Assembly (NCBI RefSeq): GCF_025905425.1
Contig: NZ_CP109603.1
Location: forward strand, 780,001-844,000
Origin: Pseudomonas putida
GTDB taxonomy: Bacteria; Pseudomonadota; Gammaproteobacteria; Pseudomonadales; Pseudomonadaceae
Direction of reading: 5' to 3'
DNA length: 64,000 nt
The notes below the pieces were generated by a model. The model searched no databases and was not told the DNA's origin. It worked only from the letters and a program-made list of their open reading frames with translations. This document shows positions 33,823 through 44,628 of this stretch, in pieces. The translations under genes were made by a program, and so were the position numbers. Positions within the stretch are counted from its first letter, which is position 1. Each line of letters begins with the position of its first letter.

Positions 33823-35238
33823 ATGGCAAGCCCGATTCTTCCCTCTACTGGCCTGGGTTCTGGTCTTAAAATTACTGAAATCGTCACGGCGTTGGTCCAG
33901 TCCGACACCGCTGCGAAGCAGGCGCAGATCACCCGGCAGACCAGCAACAACAGTGCGATGATCTCGGGCGTGGGTGCGCTGCGCAGCGCGCTTACGGCGT
34001 TCCAGAGCGCCATGAAGAAGCTCAATGATCAGAATGCGCCGGCGTTCAATGCGTATGCGGCGACTTCATCCAATGACAAGGCCGTGAAGGTAACCTCCAG
34101 CAACACTGCGGTCGCTGGCAGTTATGATGTTCAGGTGACCAAGTTGGCAGCGGGTTCGAAGGTGGCCAGCCAGCAATTTGTCGGGGGGCCCAGCTCGGCG
34201 ATCAGCAAAGGCGTGCTGACTATCGGGCAGGGCGACCCCGCGAAGGGTGGTAAGGCCTATACGCTCGATATAGGCCCGGATTCCACGCTGCAAAGCGTGC
34301 GTGACCAGATCAATAAAGAGCTGGGGGTTAACGGCATCAGCGCCAACATCGTCAATGGCGAGGGTGGTGCGCGCCTGGTGTTGTCGTCCACGGTCACGGG
34401 GAAGGGGTCGGACCTGAGTTTGTCAGGGGTTCCTGAGTTGATCATCGACGGCACCCAGTCTATGGCGGAAAGCGATAACGGTGCTGGCCATATTGCGGGT
34501 GTGGCCCATGATGCGGAGCTGACCATCGACGGCCTGAAGGTCACCAGTGCTACCAATAAGCTCACTGATGCAGTGAGTGGTATGACGCTGGAGTTGTTGA
34601 GCGAGACTGCAGTGGCCGCCAAGGTCACCGTGGCACCTAACAATGATGGCCTGAAAACGTCGGTTCAGTCCTTTGTCGACGCTTATAACACCCTGCAAAA
34701 GGCAATTACGTCCCTCACGGCGACCGAGCGTGATAAAGATGACAACCTGGTGTTGGGTTCCTTGACCAATGACCCGACCACCCGTTCGTTGCTAGGTGAT
34801 ATTCGCAAAGTGCTTGCCGAGGTGGGGTCTGGGAATCAGCTGACCACCTTGGGCCAGCTCGGGATCAATACCCAGAAAGACGGCACGCTGGAGTTCAATA
34901 GCACCAAGTTCACGGCTGCGCTGAACGACAAGAAGCTGGGGGCTGAGGTGCAAGAGCTGTTCACGGGCACCAATGGTGTCTTCGAGCGTATGAACAAGGC
35001 TATTGATCCTTACAATGGGGCGGATGGCAGCTTGGCCAATCGGAAGGCTAACCTGGACAGTGCGGCCAAAAACCTGAGTGATCAGCAGGCCGCGCTTGAT
35101 CGCCGTACCAGCTCCTTGACCGAGTCGTTGACCCGAAAATACGTAGCCCTGGATACCGCGCTGGGCAAGATGAAGGCGCAGTCGGACCAGATTACCTCGA
35201 TCTTCGAAGCGATCAACGCTCAAGCCAAGAAGTCCTGA
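33823..35238 (+). CDS. fliD: Flagellar filament cap protein FliD (HAP2)
   Basis: Cap protein that folds exported flagellin at the filament tip, 471 residues. The conserved N terminus is PILPSTGLGSGLKITEIVTA, and the C-terminal coiled coil includes LDRRTSSLTESLTRKYVALD and KMKAQSDQITSIFEAINAQA. The middle domains are variable and probably exposed. A ribosome site (GAGAGGA) precedes the ATG. It is followed by a strong terminator and then by fliS, whose product and FliT are chaperones for FliC and FliD respectively in the well-studied systems. Confidence 0.95.
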   Translation: MASPILPSTGLGSGLKITEIVTALVQSDTAAKQAQITRQTSNNSAMISGVGALRSALTAFQSAMKKLNDQNAPAFNAYAATSSNDKAVKVTSSNTAVAGSYDVQVTKLAAGSKVASQQFVGGPSSAISKGVLTIGQGDPAKGGKAYTLDIGPDSTLQSVRDQINKELGVNGISANIVNGEGGARLVLSSTVTGKGSDLSLSGVPELIIDGTQSMAESDNGAGHIAGVAHDAELTIDGLKVTSATNKLTDAVSGMTLELLSETAVAAKVTVAPNNDGLKTSVQSFVDAYNTLQKAITSLTATERDKDDNLVLGSLTNDPTTRSLLGDIRKVLAEVGSGNQLTTLGQLGINTQKDGTLEFNSTKFTAALNDKKLGAEVQELFTGTNGVFERMNKAIDPYNGADGSLANRKANLDSAAKNLSDQQAALDRRTSSLTESLTRKYVALDTALGKMKAQSDQITSIFEAINAQAKKS

Positions 35239-35256
35239 TTGGCACATGCCAGTCGA

Positions 35257-35293
35257 AAAGCCCGGCCACACCCTAGGTGTGCCGGGCTTTTTG
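35257..35293 (+). terminator. Terminator after fliD
   Basis: AAAGCCCGGC-ACACC-CTAG-GGTGT-GCCGGGCTTT forms a long, nearly perfect hairpin followed by TTGC, 19 bp after the fliD stop. Confidence 0.88.
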
Positions 35294-35307
35294 CTGGGGG
35301 TTGGCGC

Positions 35308-35334
35308 TAAAGTTTTTTGACGGGCCACCGATAA
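35308..35334 (+). promoter_or_regulatory. Sigma-28 (FliA) promoter of fliST
   Basis: TAAA (35308-35311), exactly 15 nt, then ACCGATAA (35327-35334), which matches GCCGATAA at 7 of 8 positions. It lies directly after the fliD terminator and 41 bp before the fliS ATG. Confidence 0.8.
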
Positions 35335-35375
35335 ACCGGGTATACGCAACCTTTACCGCAGCAACGAGGTAGACC

Positions 35376-35774
35376 ATGAATCCGATGTTGGCCCTTCGTC
35401 AGTACCAGAAAGTAAACAGCGTGGCGCAGACTTCCGAGGCCAGCCCGCACCGCCTGGTACAGATGCTCATGCAAGGCGGCCTGGATCGTCTGGCGCAGGC
35501 CAAGGGTGCTATCGCCCGCAAGGATGTGGCGCAGAGGGGCATCCTGATCGGTAAGGCCATCGATATCATCGGCGGGCTGCGTGAAGGGTTGGACCTGGAT
35601 AATCATGCCGACACCCTGAGCGACCTCGACAGCCTCTATACCTATATGAGTCGTCGCCTGATCGAGGCAAATGCCAAGGGCGACCCGGCTATTATTGATG
35701 AAGTGGCGCGTTTGCTGATCACTGTCAAGGAAGGTTGGGATGCGATTGCCGATCAGCAACCCGAAGCAGTCTAG
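35376..35774 (+). CDS. fliS: Flagellin export chaperone FliS
   Basis: Cytoplasmic four-helix chaperone that binds the C terminus of flagellin and prevents early polymerisation. It is 132 residues. Family features are the N-terminal LRQYQKVNSVAQTSEASPHR, LVQMLMQGGLDRLAQAKGAI and DTLSDLDSLYTYMSRRLIEA. It has its own sigma-28 promoter and is followed 9 bp later by fliT. Confidence 0.94.
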   Translation: MNPMLALRQYQKVNSVAQTSEASPHRLVQMLMQGGLDRLAQAKGAIARKDVAQRGILIGKAIDIIGGLREGLDLDNHADTLSDLDSLYTYMSRRLIEANAKGDPAIIDEVARLLITVKEGWDAIADQQPEAV

Positions 35775-35783
35775 GAGAGTGGT

Positions 35784-36080
35784 ATGAGCGAGGTGATCGA
35801 GCGTATCGAGCAGACCCGTGAGGCGCTGGTGTCTGCACTGGCCTCGCGCGACTGGAATGCAGTCGGCGAGCTCGACCTCGAATGCCGCTTGTGCGTCGAT
35901 GATGTACTGGCCGAAGCCCGTGAAAATGAGGCCGAGGTGCGTGGCAGTCTGGAGCAGTTGCTGGGCGTTTATCGGCAATTAATTGAGGTCGCAAGTGACG
36001 AGCGTCAATCAATGGTCGATGAAATGACGAAAATCCGTCAGGCGAAAAGCGCCGCAAAGGTATACCATCTGTTCTCGTGA
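35784..36080 (+). CDS. fliT: Flagellar chaperone FliT-like protein
   Basis: Small helical protein of 98 residues directly downstream of fliS. It contains IEQTREALVSALASRDWNAV, then ELDLECRLCVDDVLAEAREN and LEQLLGVYRQLIEVASDERQ, compatible with FliT-type export chaperones (FliD partner). The sequence is poorly conserved in this family, so the name rests on position and helical character as well as weak similarity. Confidence 0.8.
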   Translation: MSEVIERIEQTREALVSALASRDWNAVGELDLECRLCVDDVLAEARENEAEVRGSLEQLLGVYRQLIEVASDERQSMVDEMTKIRQAKSAAKVYHLFS

Positions 36081-36114
36081 CCACAGATCTTGCAAAAAAC
36101 CATGCGTCATTAAT

Positions 36115-36143
36115 TTGACTGGATGGTGTTTTTTGACTTTACT
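36115..36143 (+). promoter_or_regulatory. Candidate sigma-70 promoter of fleQ
   Basis: TTGACT (36115-36120), 17 nt, then TTTACT (36138-36143). The match is 5 of 6 and 4 of 6 with optimal spacing, in an AT-rich gap about 105 bp before the fleQ ATG. fleQ is sigma-70 dependent in P. aeruginosa. Confidence 0.5.
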
Positions 36144-36248
36144 AGTGGCTGTTTTCGAATTTCGTACGTCCGAACGCTGACCGTTCAGTCGGAATGATGT
36201 CGAGCACGCCCCAAAGGGCGCCGATATGACTAGGGAAGTTGCTATTGC

Positions 36249-37724
<1,476 letters not shown>

Positions 37725-37818
37725 GGTGTTGCCTGCGGGGGTGTAGGGCTTTAGTTTTGTGTCGCGCTCGATCTCCCAGGCACTCAATACCTCAAGGCCA
37801 GCAATAAAACCCCATCTT

Positions 37819-37834
37819 CGGCACGGCTATTGCT
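37819..37834 (+). promoter_or_regulatory. Sigma-54 promoter of fleSR
   Basis: CGGCACGGCTATTGCT matches TGGCACG-N4-TTGCT except for the first base, with GG-N10-GC spacing. It lies 53 bp before fleS. FleQ-RpoN control of fleSR is established in P. aeruginosa. Confidence 0.8.
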
Positions 37835-37887
37835 ACATCGCTGGCACCACACCGTTTTTATGACGGTCAGCCACGCGAGAGAGCACG

Positions 37888-39105
37888 ATGCCCCAGGCCG
37901 CCCACGTTTCCCGAGCCCCCGATCTGCAGGGGCATACCCCGGTCGAGCAGGAAAGCCGACAGGGTGTCGAGCAGGCTTTCGCCTTGTTCAATCAGGTTTC
38001 CAGCCAGCTAAGCCAGTCGTACAGCCTGCTCGAAGCTCGCGTCAGCGAGCTCAAGGGCGAGCTGGCTGTGGTCAGCGCCCAGCGCATGGATGAACTGAAC
38101 GAAAAGGAACGCCTGGCCAACCGCCTGCAGAACCTGCTGGACCTGTTGCCCGGCGGGGTGATCGTGATTGATGGCCAGGGCAGGGTGCGTGAAGCCAACC
38201 CGGCCGCCTGCGAACTGCTCGGCGAGCCGCTGATCGGTGAGCTGTGGCGCCAGGTAATTGCCCGCAGCTTCGCCCCACGCAAGGATGACGGCCACGAGGT
38301 GTCGCTGCGTGACGGTCGCCGCCTGTCCATCGCTACCCGTTCGCTGGATGCCGAGCCCGGCCAGTTGGTGTTGCTCAACGACCTGACCGAAACCCGTCGC
38401 CTGCAAGACCAGCTGGCGCGTCACGAGCGCTTGTCGTCCTTGGGGCGCATGGTCGCCTCGCTGGCCCATCAGATCCGCACGCCACTGTCGGCAGCCATGC
38501 TCTACGCCAGCCACCTGGCCGATAGCGAGCAAGACTTGAGCGCTGAAACCCGACAGCGCTTCGCCGGCACCTTGAAAGAGCGCCTGCACGAGCTGGAGCA
38601 CCAGGTGCGCGACATGTTGGTGTTCGCCCGCGGCGAGCTGCCGCTGGGCGATCGTGTGACCCCAAAAGCATTGTTCCAGGCCCTGCAGCAGGCGGCACAG
38701 TCGCACGTGCAAGGGCATGCCGTGCGTTGGCAGTGCGACAGCCACCTGGGCGAGCTGCTGTGCAACCGCGACACCCTGGTCGGCGCCTTGCTCAACCTGA
38801 TCGAGAATGCCCTGCAAGCCTGCGAAGAACCGGCCCGGCTCAAGGTGCACGTGTTCCGTCGCGAGCAGGTGTTGCACCTGTGCGTGAGTGATGCCGGCAG
38901 CGGTATCGACGCCGATTTACTGAGTCGCCTGGGCGAGCCATTCTTGACCACCAAGGCCACCGGCACTGGGCTGGGCCTGGCCGTGGTCAAGGCCGTGGTG
39001 CGCGCGCACCAGGGCACCCTCAGTGTGCGCTCGAAGGTTGGGCGCGGGACCTGCGTGCGGGTGGAGCTGCCGCTGATCGATGGGCAACTGGCGGAGGCGG
39101 GCTGA
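37888..39105 (+). CDS. fleS: Flagellar sensor histidine kinase FleS
   Basis: Soluble sensor kinase partner of FleR, 405 residues. There are no transmembrane segments. A coiled coil and PAS domain (about 40-170, with LLDLLPGGVIVIDGQGRVRE) lead to a HisKA domain with phosphoacceptor His194 in SLAHQIRTPLSAAML. The ATPase domain has the N box LLNLIENALQACEE and G boxes VSDAGSGID and GTGLGLAVVKAVV. Its stop overlaps the fleR start (TGATG at 39103-39107), so translation is coupled. The signal sensed is not evident. Confidence 0.95.
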   Translation: MPQAAHVSRAPDLQGHTPVEQESRQGVEQAFALFNQVSSQLSQSYSLLEARVSELKGELAVVSAQRMDELNEKERLANRLQNLLDLLPGGVIVIDGQGRVREANPAACELLGEPLIGELWRQVIARSFAPRKDDGHEVSLRDGRRLSIATRSLDAEPGQLVLLNDLTETRRLQDQLARHERLSSLGRMVASLAHQIRTPLSAAMLYASHLADSEQDLSAETRQRFAGTLKERLHELEHQVRDMLVFARGELPLGDRVTPKALFQALQQAAQSHVQGHAVRWQCDSHLGELLCNRDTLVGALLNLIENALQACEEPARLKVHVFRREQVLHLCVSDAGSGIDADLLSRLGEPFLTTKATGTGLGLAVVKAVVRAHQGTLSVRSKVGRGTCVRVELPLIDGQLAEAG

Positions 39106-40469
39106 TGGCGATCAAGGTGCTGCTGGTCGAAGATGACCGCGTATTGCGCCAGGCGCTTGGCGACACTCTGGAAATCGGCGGTTTTGCCTACCGCGCCGTG
39201 GGCAGTGCCGAAGAGGCGCTGGAGGCGGTGCTGGCCGAGGCGTTCAGCCTGGTGGTCAGTGACGTGAACATGCCCGGCATGGATGGGCATCAGCTGCTGG
39301 CGCAATTGCGCCGCCAGCAGCCGCAACTGCCGGTGCTGCTGATGACGGCGCATGCCGCAGTCGAGCGTGCTGTGGAGGCGATGCGCCAGGGCGCTGCCGA
39401 TTACCTGGTCAAGCCCTTCGAGCCCAAGGCATTGCTGAGCCTGGTGGAGCGCCACGCCGCCGGGCTTGTGAGTGCGGCGGAAGAAGAGGGGCCGGTGGCC
39501 TGCGAGCCAGCCAGCCGACAGTTGCTGGAGCTGGCGGCGCGGGTGGCGCGCAGTGACTCGACCGTGTTGATCTCTGGCGAGTCGGGTACCGGCAAGGAAG
39601 TGCTGGCACGCTACATTCATCAGCAATCGCTGCGGGCAGCCCAGCCCTTTGTGGCGATCAACTGCGCCGCCATCCCCGACAACATGCTCGAAGCCACCCT
39701 GTTCGGTCACGAGAAAGGCGCCTTCACCGGCGCTATCGCGGCCCAGGTCGGCAAGTTCGAGCAGGCCGAGGGTGGCACCTTGTTGCTCGACGAGATTTCC
39801 GAGATGCCTCTGGGCCTGCAGGCCAAGCTGTTGCGGGTGCTGCAGGAGCGTGAGGTGGAGCGGGTGGGTGGGCGTAAGCCGATCAGCTTGGACATTCGTG
39901 TGGTGGCCACCACCAACCGCGATCTGGCTGGCGAAGTAGCGGCTGGGCGCTTTCGTGAAGACCTGTATTACCGACTGTCGGTGTTCCCCCTGGCCTGGCG
40001 CCCGCTGCGCGAGCGGACCGGCGACATCCTGCAGTTGGCCGAACGCTTGCTGGCCCGTCACGTTGCCAAGATGAAACACGCGCCGGTGCGTTTGTCTGCC
40101 CAGGCGCAGGCCTGCCTGCAGTCGCATGCCTGGCCGGGTAACGTGCGCGAACTGGACAACGCCTTGCAGCGGGCGCTGATCCTGCAGCAGGGCGGGGTGA
40201 TCGAGGCGGCGGATTTCTGTCTGGCAGGCGCCATTCCATTGTCAGCTGGTGCGGCGCCTTCTACGGCCGAGGTGGCCGCTGAGGCCAGTGCCCTGGGTGA
40301 TGACATGCGCCGCCATGAGTACCAGATGATCATCGACACCTTGCGCGCCGAGCGCGGCCGCCGCAAGGAAGCTGCCGAGCGCCTGGGCATCAGCCCGCGC
40401 ACCCTGCGTTACAAGCTGGCGCAGATGCGCGACGCCGGGTTCGATGTCGAGGCCAGTCTCTTCGGCTGA
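39105..40469 (+). CDS. fleR: Flagellar response regulator FleR (sigma-54 activator)
   Basis: NtrC-type response regulator, 454 residues, that activates the late basal-body and hook operons with RpoN in P. aeruginosa. The receiver (about 1-120) has the acidic pair in VEDDR, phosphoacceptor Asp53 in [12 protein letters not shown] and Lys in YLVKPFEP. The AAA+ domain has Walker A GESGTGKE (158-165), GAFTGA (205-210) and [11 protein letters not shown]. The C-terminal Fis-type HTH is [20 protein letters not shown]. It overlaps fleS by one base. Confidence 0.96.
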   Translation: MAIKVLLVEDDRVLRQALGDTLEIGGFAYRAVGSAEEALEAVLAEAFSLVVSDVNMPGMDGHQLLAQLRRQQPQLPVLLMTAHAAVERAVEAMRQGAADYLVKPFEPKALLSLVERHAAGLVSAAEEEGPVACEPASRQLLELAARVARSDSTVLISGESGTGKEVLARYIHQQSLRAAQPFVAINCAAIPDNMLEATLFGHEKGAFTGAIAAQVGKFEQAEGGTLLLDEISEMPLGLQAKLLRVLQEREVERVGGRKPISLDIRVVATTNRDLAGEVAAGRFREDLYYRLSVFPLAWRPLRERTGDILQLAERLLARHVAKMKHAPVRLSAQAQACLQSHAWPGNVRELDNALQRALILQQGGVIEAADFCLAGAIPLSAGAAPSTAEVAAEASALGDDMRRHEYQMIIDTLRAERGRRKEAAERLGISPRTLRYKLAQMRDAGFDVEASLFG

Positions 40470-40561
40470 TAAGCCGCAGGTGCGTGTTATGTCGGTGCGG
40501 CCCATTCGCGGCACAACGCCGCTCCCATAAAGGCGCGTCAAATCAGAAGGGGTGGCAAGGC

Positions 40562-40577
40562 TGGCACCTTTGTTGCT
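40562..40577 (+). promoter_or_regulatory. Sigma-54 promoter of fliEFGHIJ
   Basis: TGGCACCTTTGTTGCT is an essentially perfect -24/-12 element (TGGCAC, TTGCT, GG-N10-GC), 60 bp before fliE. Confidence 0.9.
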
Positions 40578-40637
40578 TTACACGAGCTATCCGCCGCATG
40601 AGTGTCAAAAAAATGCGGCCGCCGGAGAGAGAAGGTC

Positions 40638-40970
40638 ATGAGCCAAGGTGTTGAATTCAATCGTCTGATGCTGGACATGCGGGCCATGCAGGCCGATGCC
40701 ATGTCGCTGCCCAAAGTGTCCGCCGCCCCTGAGCTGGCGCCGGGCCAGAGCAGCTTTGCCGACATGCTCGGCCAGGCCATCGGTAAAGTGAGTGATACGC
40801 AACAAGCCTCGACTCAGTTGGCCAATGCCTTCGAGATCGGCAAGAGCGGCGTCGATCTGACCGACGTGATGATCGCTTCGCAAAAGGCCAGCGTCTCCAT
40901 GCAGGCACTCACCCAGGTACGCAACAAGCTGGTCCAGGCGTACCAAGACATCATGCAGATGCCGGTTTGA
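40638..40970 (+). CDS. fliE: Flagellar hook-basal body protein FliE
   Basis: Joins the MS ring to the rod and is the first axial protein exported. It is 110 residues from ATG 40638 ([20 protein letters not shown]), preceded by ribosome site GAGAGAAGG. The 12-codon upstream extension would sit ahead of this site. The conserved C-terminal half is [20 protein letters not shown] followed by [20 protein letters not shown]. It is the first gene of fliEFGHIJ, with a near-consensus sigma-54 promoter. Confidence 0.95.
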   Translation: MSQGVEFNRLMLDMRAMQADAMSLPKVSAAPELAPGQSSFADMLGQAIGKVSDTQQASTQLANAFEIGKSGVDLTDVMIASQKASVSMQALTQVRNKLVQAYQDIMQMPV

Positions 40971-40985
40971 GGACGGACGTAACCC

Positions 40986-42764
40986 ATGGCTGAAGCAGTC
41001 GTCGATAACGCCCCCGCTAAGAGCGGCCAGCCAGCGGCCAAGCCGCCGCTGTTCGGCATGGCGTTTCTGGAAAACATCTCGCAGATGCCCATGCTGCGTC
41101 AGGTCGGCCTCATGGTCGGGTTGGCGGCAAGCGTGGCGATCGGCTTCGCCGTGGTGCTGTGGTCGCAGCAGCCGGACTACCGGCCGCTGTACGGCAGCCT
41201 GTCGGGCATGGACACCAAGCAGGTCATGGAAACCCTGGCCGCCGCAGACATCCCCTACAACGTCGAGCCCAATTCCGGCGCTCTGCTGGTCAAGGCTGAC
41301 GACCTCTCCCGTGCGCGCCTGAAGCTCGCGGCCGCAGGCGTGGCACCGAGCGATGGCAATGTCGGTTTCGAGCTGCTCGACAAGGAGCAGGGCCTGGGCA
41401 CCAGCCAGTTCATGGAGGCGACCCGTTACCGCCGCAGCCTGGAGGGCGAACTGGCACGTACGGTGTCCAGCGTAAACAACGTCAAGGGCGCACGGGTGCA
41501 CCTGGCGATCCCGAAAAGTTCGGTGTTCGTGCGTGACGAACGCAAGCCCAGTGCCTCGGTACTGGTCGAGCTGTACCCTGGCCGCGCATTGGAAGCCGGG
41601 CAGGTGATGGCGATCGTCAACCTGGTCGCCGCCAGCGTGCCGGAGTTGGACAAGTCGCAGGTTACCGTGGTCGACCAGAAGGGCAACCTGCTGTCCGAGC
41701 AGTTGCAGGACACTGCCCTGACCATGGCGGGCAAGCAGTTCGACTACAGCCGGCGCATGGAAAGCATGCTCACCCAGCGCGTGCATAACATCCTGCAACC
41801 GGTGTTGGGTAATGATCGCTACAAGGCTGAAGTGTCCGCCGACCTGGACTTCAGTGCGGTCGAATCGACCTCCGAGCAGTTCAACCCAGACCAGCCGGCG
41901 CTGCGCAGCGAGCAGTCGGTCGATGAGCAGCGCGCCAGCAGCCAGGGCCCGCAAGGCGTGCCGGGCGCGTTGAGCAACCAGCCACCCGGTGCTGCGTCCG
42001 CGCCGCAAACCACCGGCGCTGCTGCTACCCCGGCCGCCGCCATCCAGCCCGGCCAGCCCCTGGTGGATGCCAACGGCCAACAGATCATGGACCCGGCCAG
42101 CGGCCAGCCGATGCTCGCGCCGTACCCGTCAGACAAACGTCAGCAGAGCACCAAGAACTTCGAACTGGACCGTTCCATCAGCCACACCCGTCAGCAACAG
42201 GGCCGCATGACCCGCCTGTCGGTGGCGGTGGTGGTCGACGACCAGCTTAAGATCGACCCCACCAGCGGCGAGAGCACGCGGGCCCCATGGGCTGCCGAGG
42301 ACCTGGCGCGCTTTACCCGCCTGGTGCAGGACGCGGTCGGCTTCGATGCCAGCCGTGGCGACAGCGTGACGGTGATCAACGTGCCGTTTGCCGCCGACCG
42401 TGGCGAAGAGATCGCCGACATCGCCTTCTATCAGCAGCCGTGGTTCTGGGACATCGTCAAGCAAGTGTTGGGCGTGGTGTTCATCCTGGTGCTGGTGTTC
42501 GGCGTGCTGCGCCCGGTGCTCAACAACATTACCGGGGGTGGCAAGCAGGCTGCCTCGGACAGCGACATGGAGCTGGGCGGCATGATCGGTCTGGATGGCG
42601 AACTGGCCAACGACCGCGTCAGTCTGGGTGGCCCGACAAGCATTCTGTTGCCAAGCCCGAGCGAGGGTTACGAGGCGCAGCTCAACGCAATCAAAGGCCT
42701 GGTGGCCGAAGACCCGGGCCGCGTGGCCCAGGTTGTGAAAGACTGGATCAACGCCGATGAGTGA
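40986..42764 (+). CDS. fliF: Flagellar MS-ring protein FliF
   Basis: Inner-membrane ring protein, 592 residues, on which the rotor and export gate are built. The first membrane segment (about 40-60) includes VGLMVGLAASVAIGFAVVLW. Ring-building domains follow (KADDLSRARLKLAAAGVAPS, and ARVHLAIPKSSVFVRDERKP). A low-complexity Pro/Ala/Gln region lies at about 315-375, and a second membrane segment (about 490-510) is VLGVVFILVLVFGVLRPVLN. The cytoplasmic C-terminal tail, expected to bind FliG, ends RVAQVVKDWINADE. It overlaps fliG by 8 bp. Confidence 0.97.
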   Translation: MAEAVVDNAPAKSGQPAAKPPLFGMAFLENISQMPMLRQVGLMVGLAASVAIGFAVVLWSQQPDYRPLYGSLSGMDTKQVMETLAAADIPYNVEPNSGALLVKADDLSRARLKLAAAGVAPSDGNVGFELLDKEQGLGTSQFMEATRYRRSLEGELARTVSSVNNVKGARVHLAIPKSSVFVRDERKPSASVLVELYPGRALEAGQVMAIVNLVAASVPELDKSQVTVVDQKGNLLSEQLQDTALTMAGKQFDYSRRMESMLTQRVHNILQPVLGNDRYKAEVSADLDFSAVESTSEQFNPDQPALRSEQSVDEQRASSQGPQGVPGALSNQPPGAASAPQTTGAAATPAAAIQPGQPLVDANGQQIMDPASGQPMLAPYPSDKRQQSTKNFELDRSISHTRQQQGRMTRLSVAVVVDDQLKIDPTSGESTRAPWAAEDLARFTRLVQDAVGFDASRGDSVTVINVPFAADRGEEIADIAFYQQPWFWDIVKQVLGVVFILVLVFGVLRPVLNNITGGGKQAASDSDMELGGMIGLDGELANDRVSLGGPTSILLPSPSEGYEAQLNAIKGLVAEDPGRVAQVVKDWINADE

Positions 42765-43776
42765 TAACCGAGCCGTTACCGCCAAGCTGAGCCGCGTCGA
42801 CAAAGCGGCGATCCTGTTGCTCTCGCTGGGCGAGACCGATGCTGCCCAGGTACTGCGGCACATGGGGCCCAAGGAAGTGCAGCGGGTGGGCGTGGCCATG
42901 GCGCAGATGGGCAACGTGCACCGCGACCAGGTCGAGCAGGTGATGAGCGAGTTTGTCGACATCGTCGGCGATCAGACCAGCCTGGGTGTGGGGTCCGACG
43001 GTTATATCCGCAAGATGCTCAACCAGGCCCTGGGCGAGGACAAGGCCAACGGCCTGATCGACCGCATCCTGCTGGGTGGCAACACCAGCGGCCTGGACAG
43101 CCTCAAGTGGATGGAGCCGCGTGCCGTGGCTGATGTGATCCGCTACGAGCACCCGCAGATCCAGGCCATCGTGGTGGCCTACCTGGACCCTGACCAGGCC
43201 GGTGAAGTGCTGAGCAACTTCGACCACAAAGTGCGCCTGGACATCATCCTGCGCGTGTCGTCGCTCAACACCGTGCAGCCGGCGGCGCTCAAAGAGCTGA
43301 ACCAGATTCTCGAGAAGCAGTTCTCGGGCAACTCCAATGCCGCGCGTACCACCTTGGGTGGCATCAAGCGTGCCGCCGACATCATGAACTTCCTCGACAG
43401 CTCCGTGGAAGGTGCGTTGATGGACTCGATCCGCGAAGTTGACAACGACCTGTCGGAGCAGATCGAAGACTTGATGTTCGTCTTCAACAACCTGGCCGAT
43501 GTCGACGACCGCGGTATCCAGGCGCTGCTGCGCGAAGTGTCTTCGGACGTGCTGGTGGTGTCGCTCAAGGGCGCCGACGAGCGGGTCAAGGACAAGATCT
43601 TCAAGAACATGTCCAAGCGTGCCTCCGAGCTGCTGCGCGACGACTTGGAAGCCAAGGGGCCGGTGCGGGTCAGCGACGTGGAAACGGCGCAGAAAGAAAT
43701 CCTCACCATCGCCCGACGCATGGCCGAGGCCGGCGAGATCGTGCTCGGTGGCAAGGGCGCCGAGGAAATGATTTAA
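42757..43776 (+). CDS. fliG: Flagellar motor switch protein FliG
   Basis: Rotor protein, 339 residues, that transmits stator torque and sets rotation direction. The N-terminal FliF-binding domain contains RVDKAAILLLSLGETDAAQV. The middle EHPQ motif is YEHPQIQAIVVAYL. The C-terminal torque helix contains FNNLADVDDRGIQALLREVS and SLKGADERVKDKIFKNMSKR with the conserved charged residues. It starts inside the end of fliF, so the two are translationally coupled. Confidence 0.97.
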   Translation: MSDNRAVTAKLSRVDKAAILLLSLGETDAAQVLRHMGPKEVQRVGVAMAQMGNVHRDQVEQVMSEFVDIVGDQTSLGVGSDGYIRKMLNQALGEDKANGLIDRILLGGNTSGLDSLKWMEPRAVADVIRYEHPQIQAIVVAYLDPDQAGEVLSNFDHKVRLDIILRVSSLNTVQPAALKELNQILEKQFSGNSNAARTTLGGIKRAADIMNFLDSSVEGALMDSIREVDNDLSEQIEDLMFVFNNLADVDDRGIQALLREVSSDVLVVSLKGADERVKDKIFKNMSKRASELLRDDLEAKGPVRVSDVETAQKEILTIARRMAEAGEIVLGGKGAEEMI

Positions 43777-43796
43777 GCCGCAGCTCCGCAGAGTGC

Positions 43797-43840
43797 TACT
43801 GGCCCGCTCCCACAGGGGCCAAGCCCGTCTACCTGTCGAA
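43797..43840. repeat. Degenerate REP-like sequence in the fliG-fliH gap
   Basis: The 87-bp gap between fliG and fliH contains GGCCCGCTCCCACAGGGGCC and CCAAGCCCG. These resemble fragments of the REP elements seen elsewhere in the window, but no intact pair is present. Confidence 0.45.
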
Positions 43841-43863
43841 CAGGGTTTTGAGTACCTGAGAAC

Positions 43864-44628
43864 ATGTCCAGCAAAGAGCATCACCCCAGCGACCTGATCC
43901 GCGCCCGCGACCTCGAGGGCGTCGATGTCTGGGCGTTGCCCAGCTTCGACCCGCAGCCCGAGCCTGAACCTGAGCCTGAGCCCGAAGTCATCGAGGAGGA
44001 AATCGAGGAAGTGCCGCTGGAAGAAGTCCAGCCGCTGACCCTCGAAGAGCTCGAAGCCATTCGCCAGGACGCCTACAACGAAGGTTTCGCCACCGGTGAG
44101 CGCGAGGGCTTTCACAGCACCCAGCTGAAGGTGCGCCAGGAAGCCGAGCAGGCCCTGGCAGCCAAGCTGGAAAGCCTCGAACGGCTGATGGTGAACCTGA
44201 TGGAACCCATCGCCGAGCAGGACACGCAGATCGAAAAAACCGTGGTGCACCTGGTCGCGCACATGACCCGCCAGGTGATCGGTCGCGAGCTGCGCAGCGA
44301 TTCCAGTCAGATCGCCCATGTACTGCGCGAAGCCCTGAAGTTGCTGCCGATGGGCGCGGACAACATCCGCATTCACCTCAATCCCCAGGACTTCGAGCTG
44401 GCCAAGGCCCTGCGCGAGCGCCACGAGGAAAACTGGCGGCTGCTCGAAGACGAAGCCCTGCTGCCAGGTGGCTGCCGCATCGAAACCGCCCATAGCCGTA
44501 TCGACGCCAGCATGGAAACGCGTATCGAGAAGGCCGTGGCGCAGCTGTTCGATCAGCTTCACGACCATTCGCTGCACCCGGCACCGGCGGATGTTTCCAT
44601 CGACCTGGATCACCCCGATGCGCCTTGA
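43864..44628 (+). CDS. fliH: Flagellar export ATPase regulator FliH
   Basis: Stator-like regulator of the export ATPase FliI, 254 residues. The N terminus has an acidic Pro-Glu repeat ([18 protein letters not shown], about residues 35-55). A helical middle contains the FliH Gly-Ala-type helix [20 protein letters not shown] and is followed by [20 protein letters not shown]. The C-terminal FliI-binding part includes [20 protein letters not shown]. It overlaps the fliI start by 11 bp. Confidence 0.94.
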   Translation: MSSKEHHPSDLIRARDLEGVDVWALPSFDPQPEPEPEPEPEVIEEEIEEVPLEEVQPLTLEELEAIRQDAYNEGFATGEREGFHSTQLKVRQEAEQALAAKLESLERLMVNLMEPIAEQDTQIEKTVVHLVAHMTRQVIGRELRSDSSQIAHVLREALKLLPMGADNIRIHLNPQDFELAKALRERHEENWRLLEDEALLPGGCRIETAHSRIDASMETRIEKAVAQLFDQLHDHSLHPAPADVSIDLDHPDAP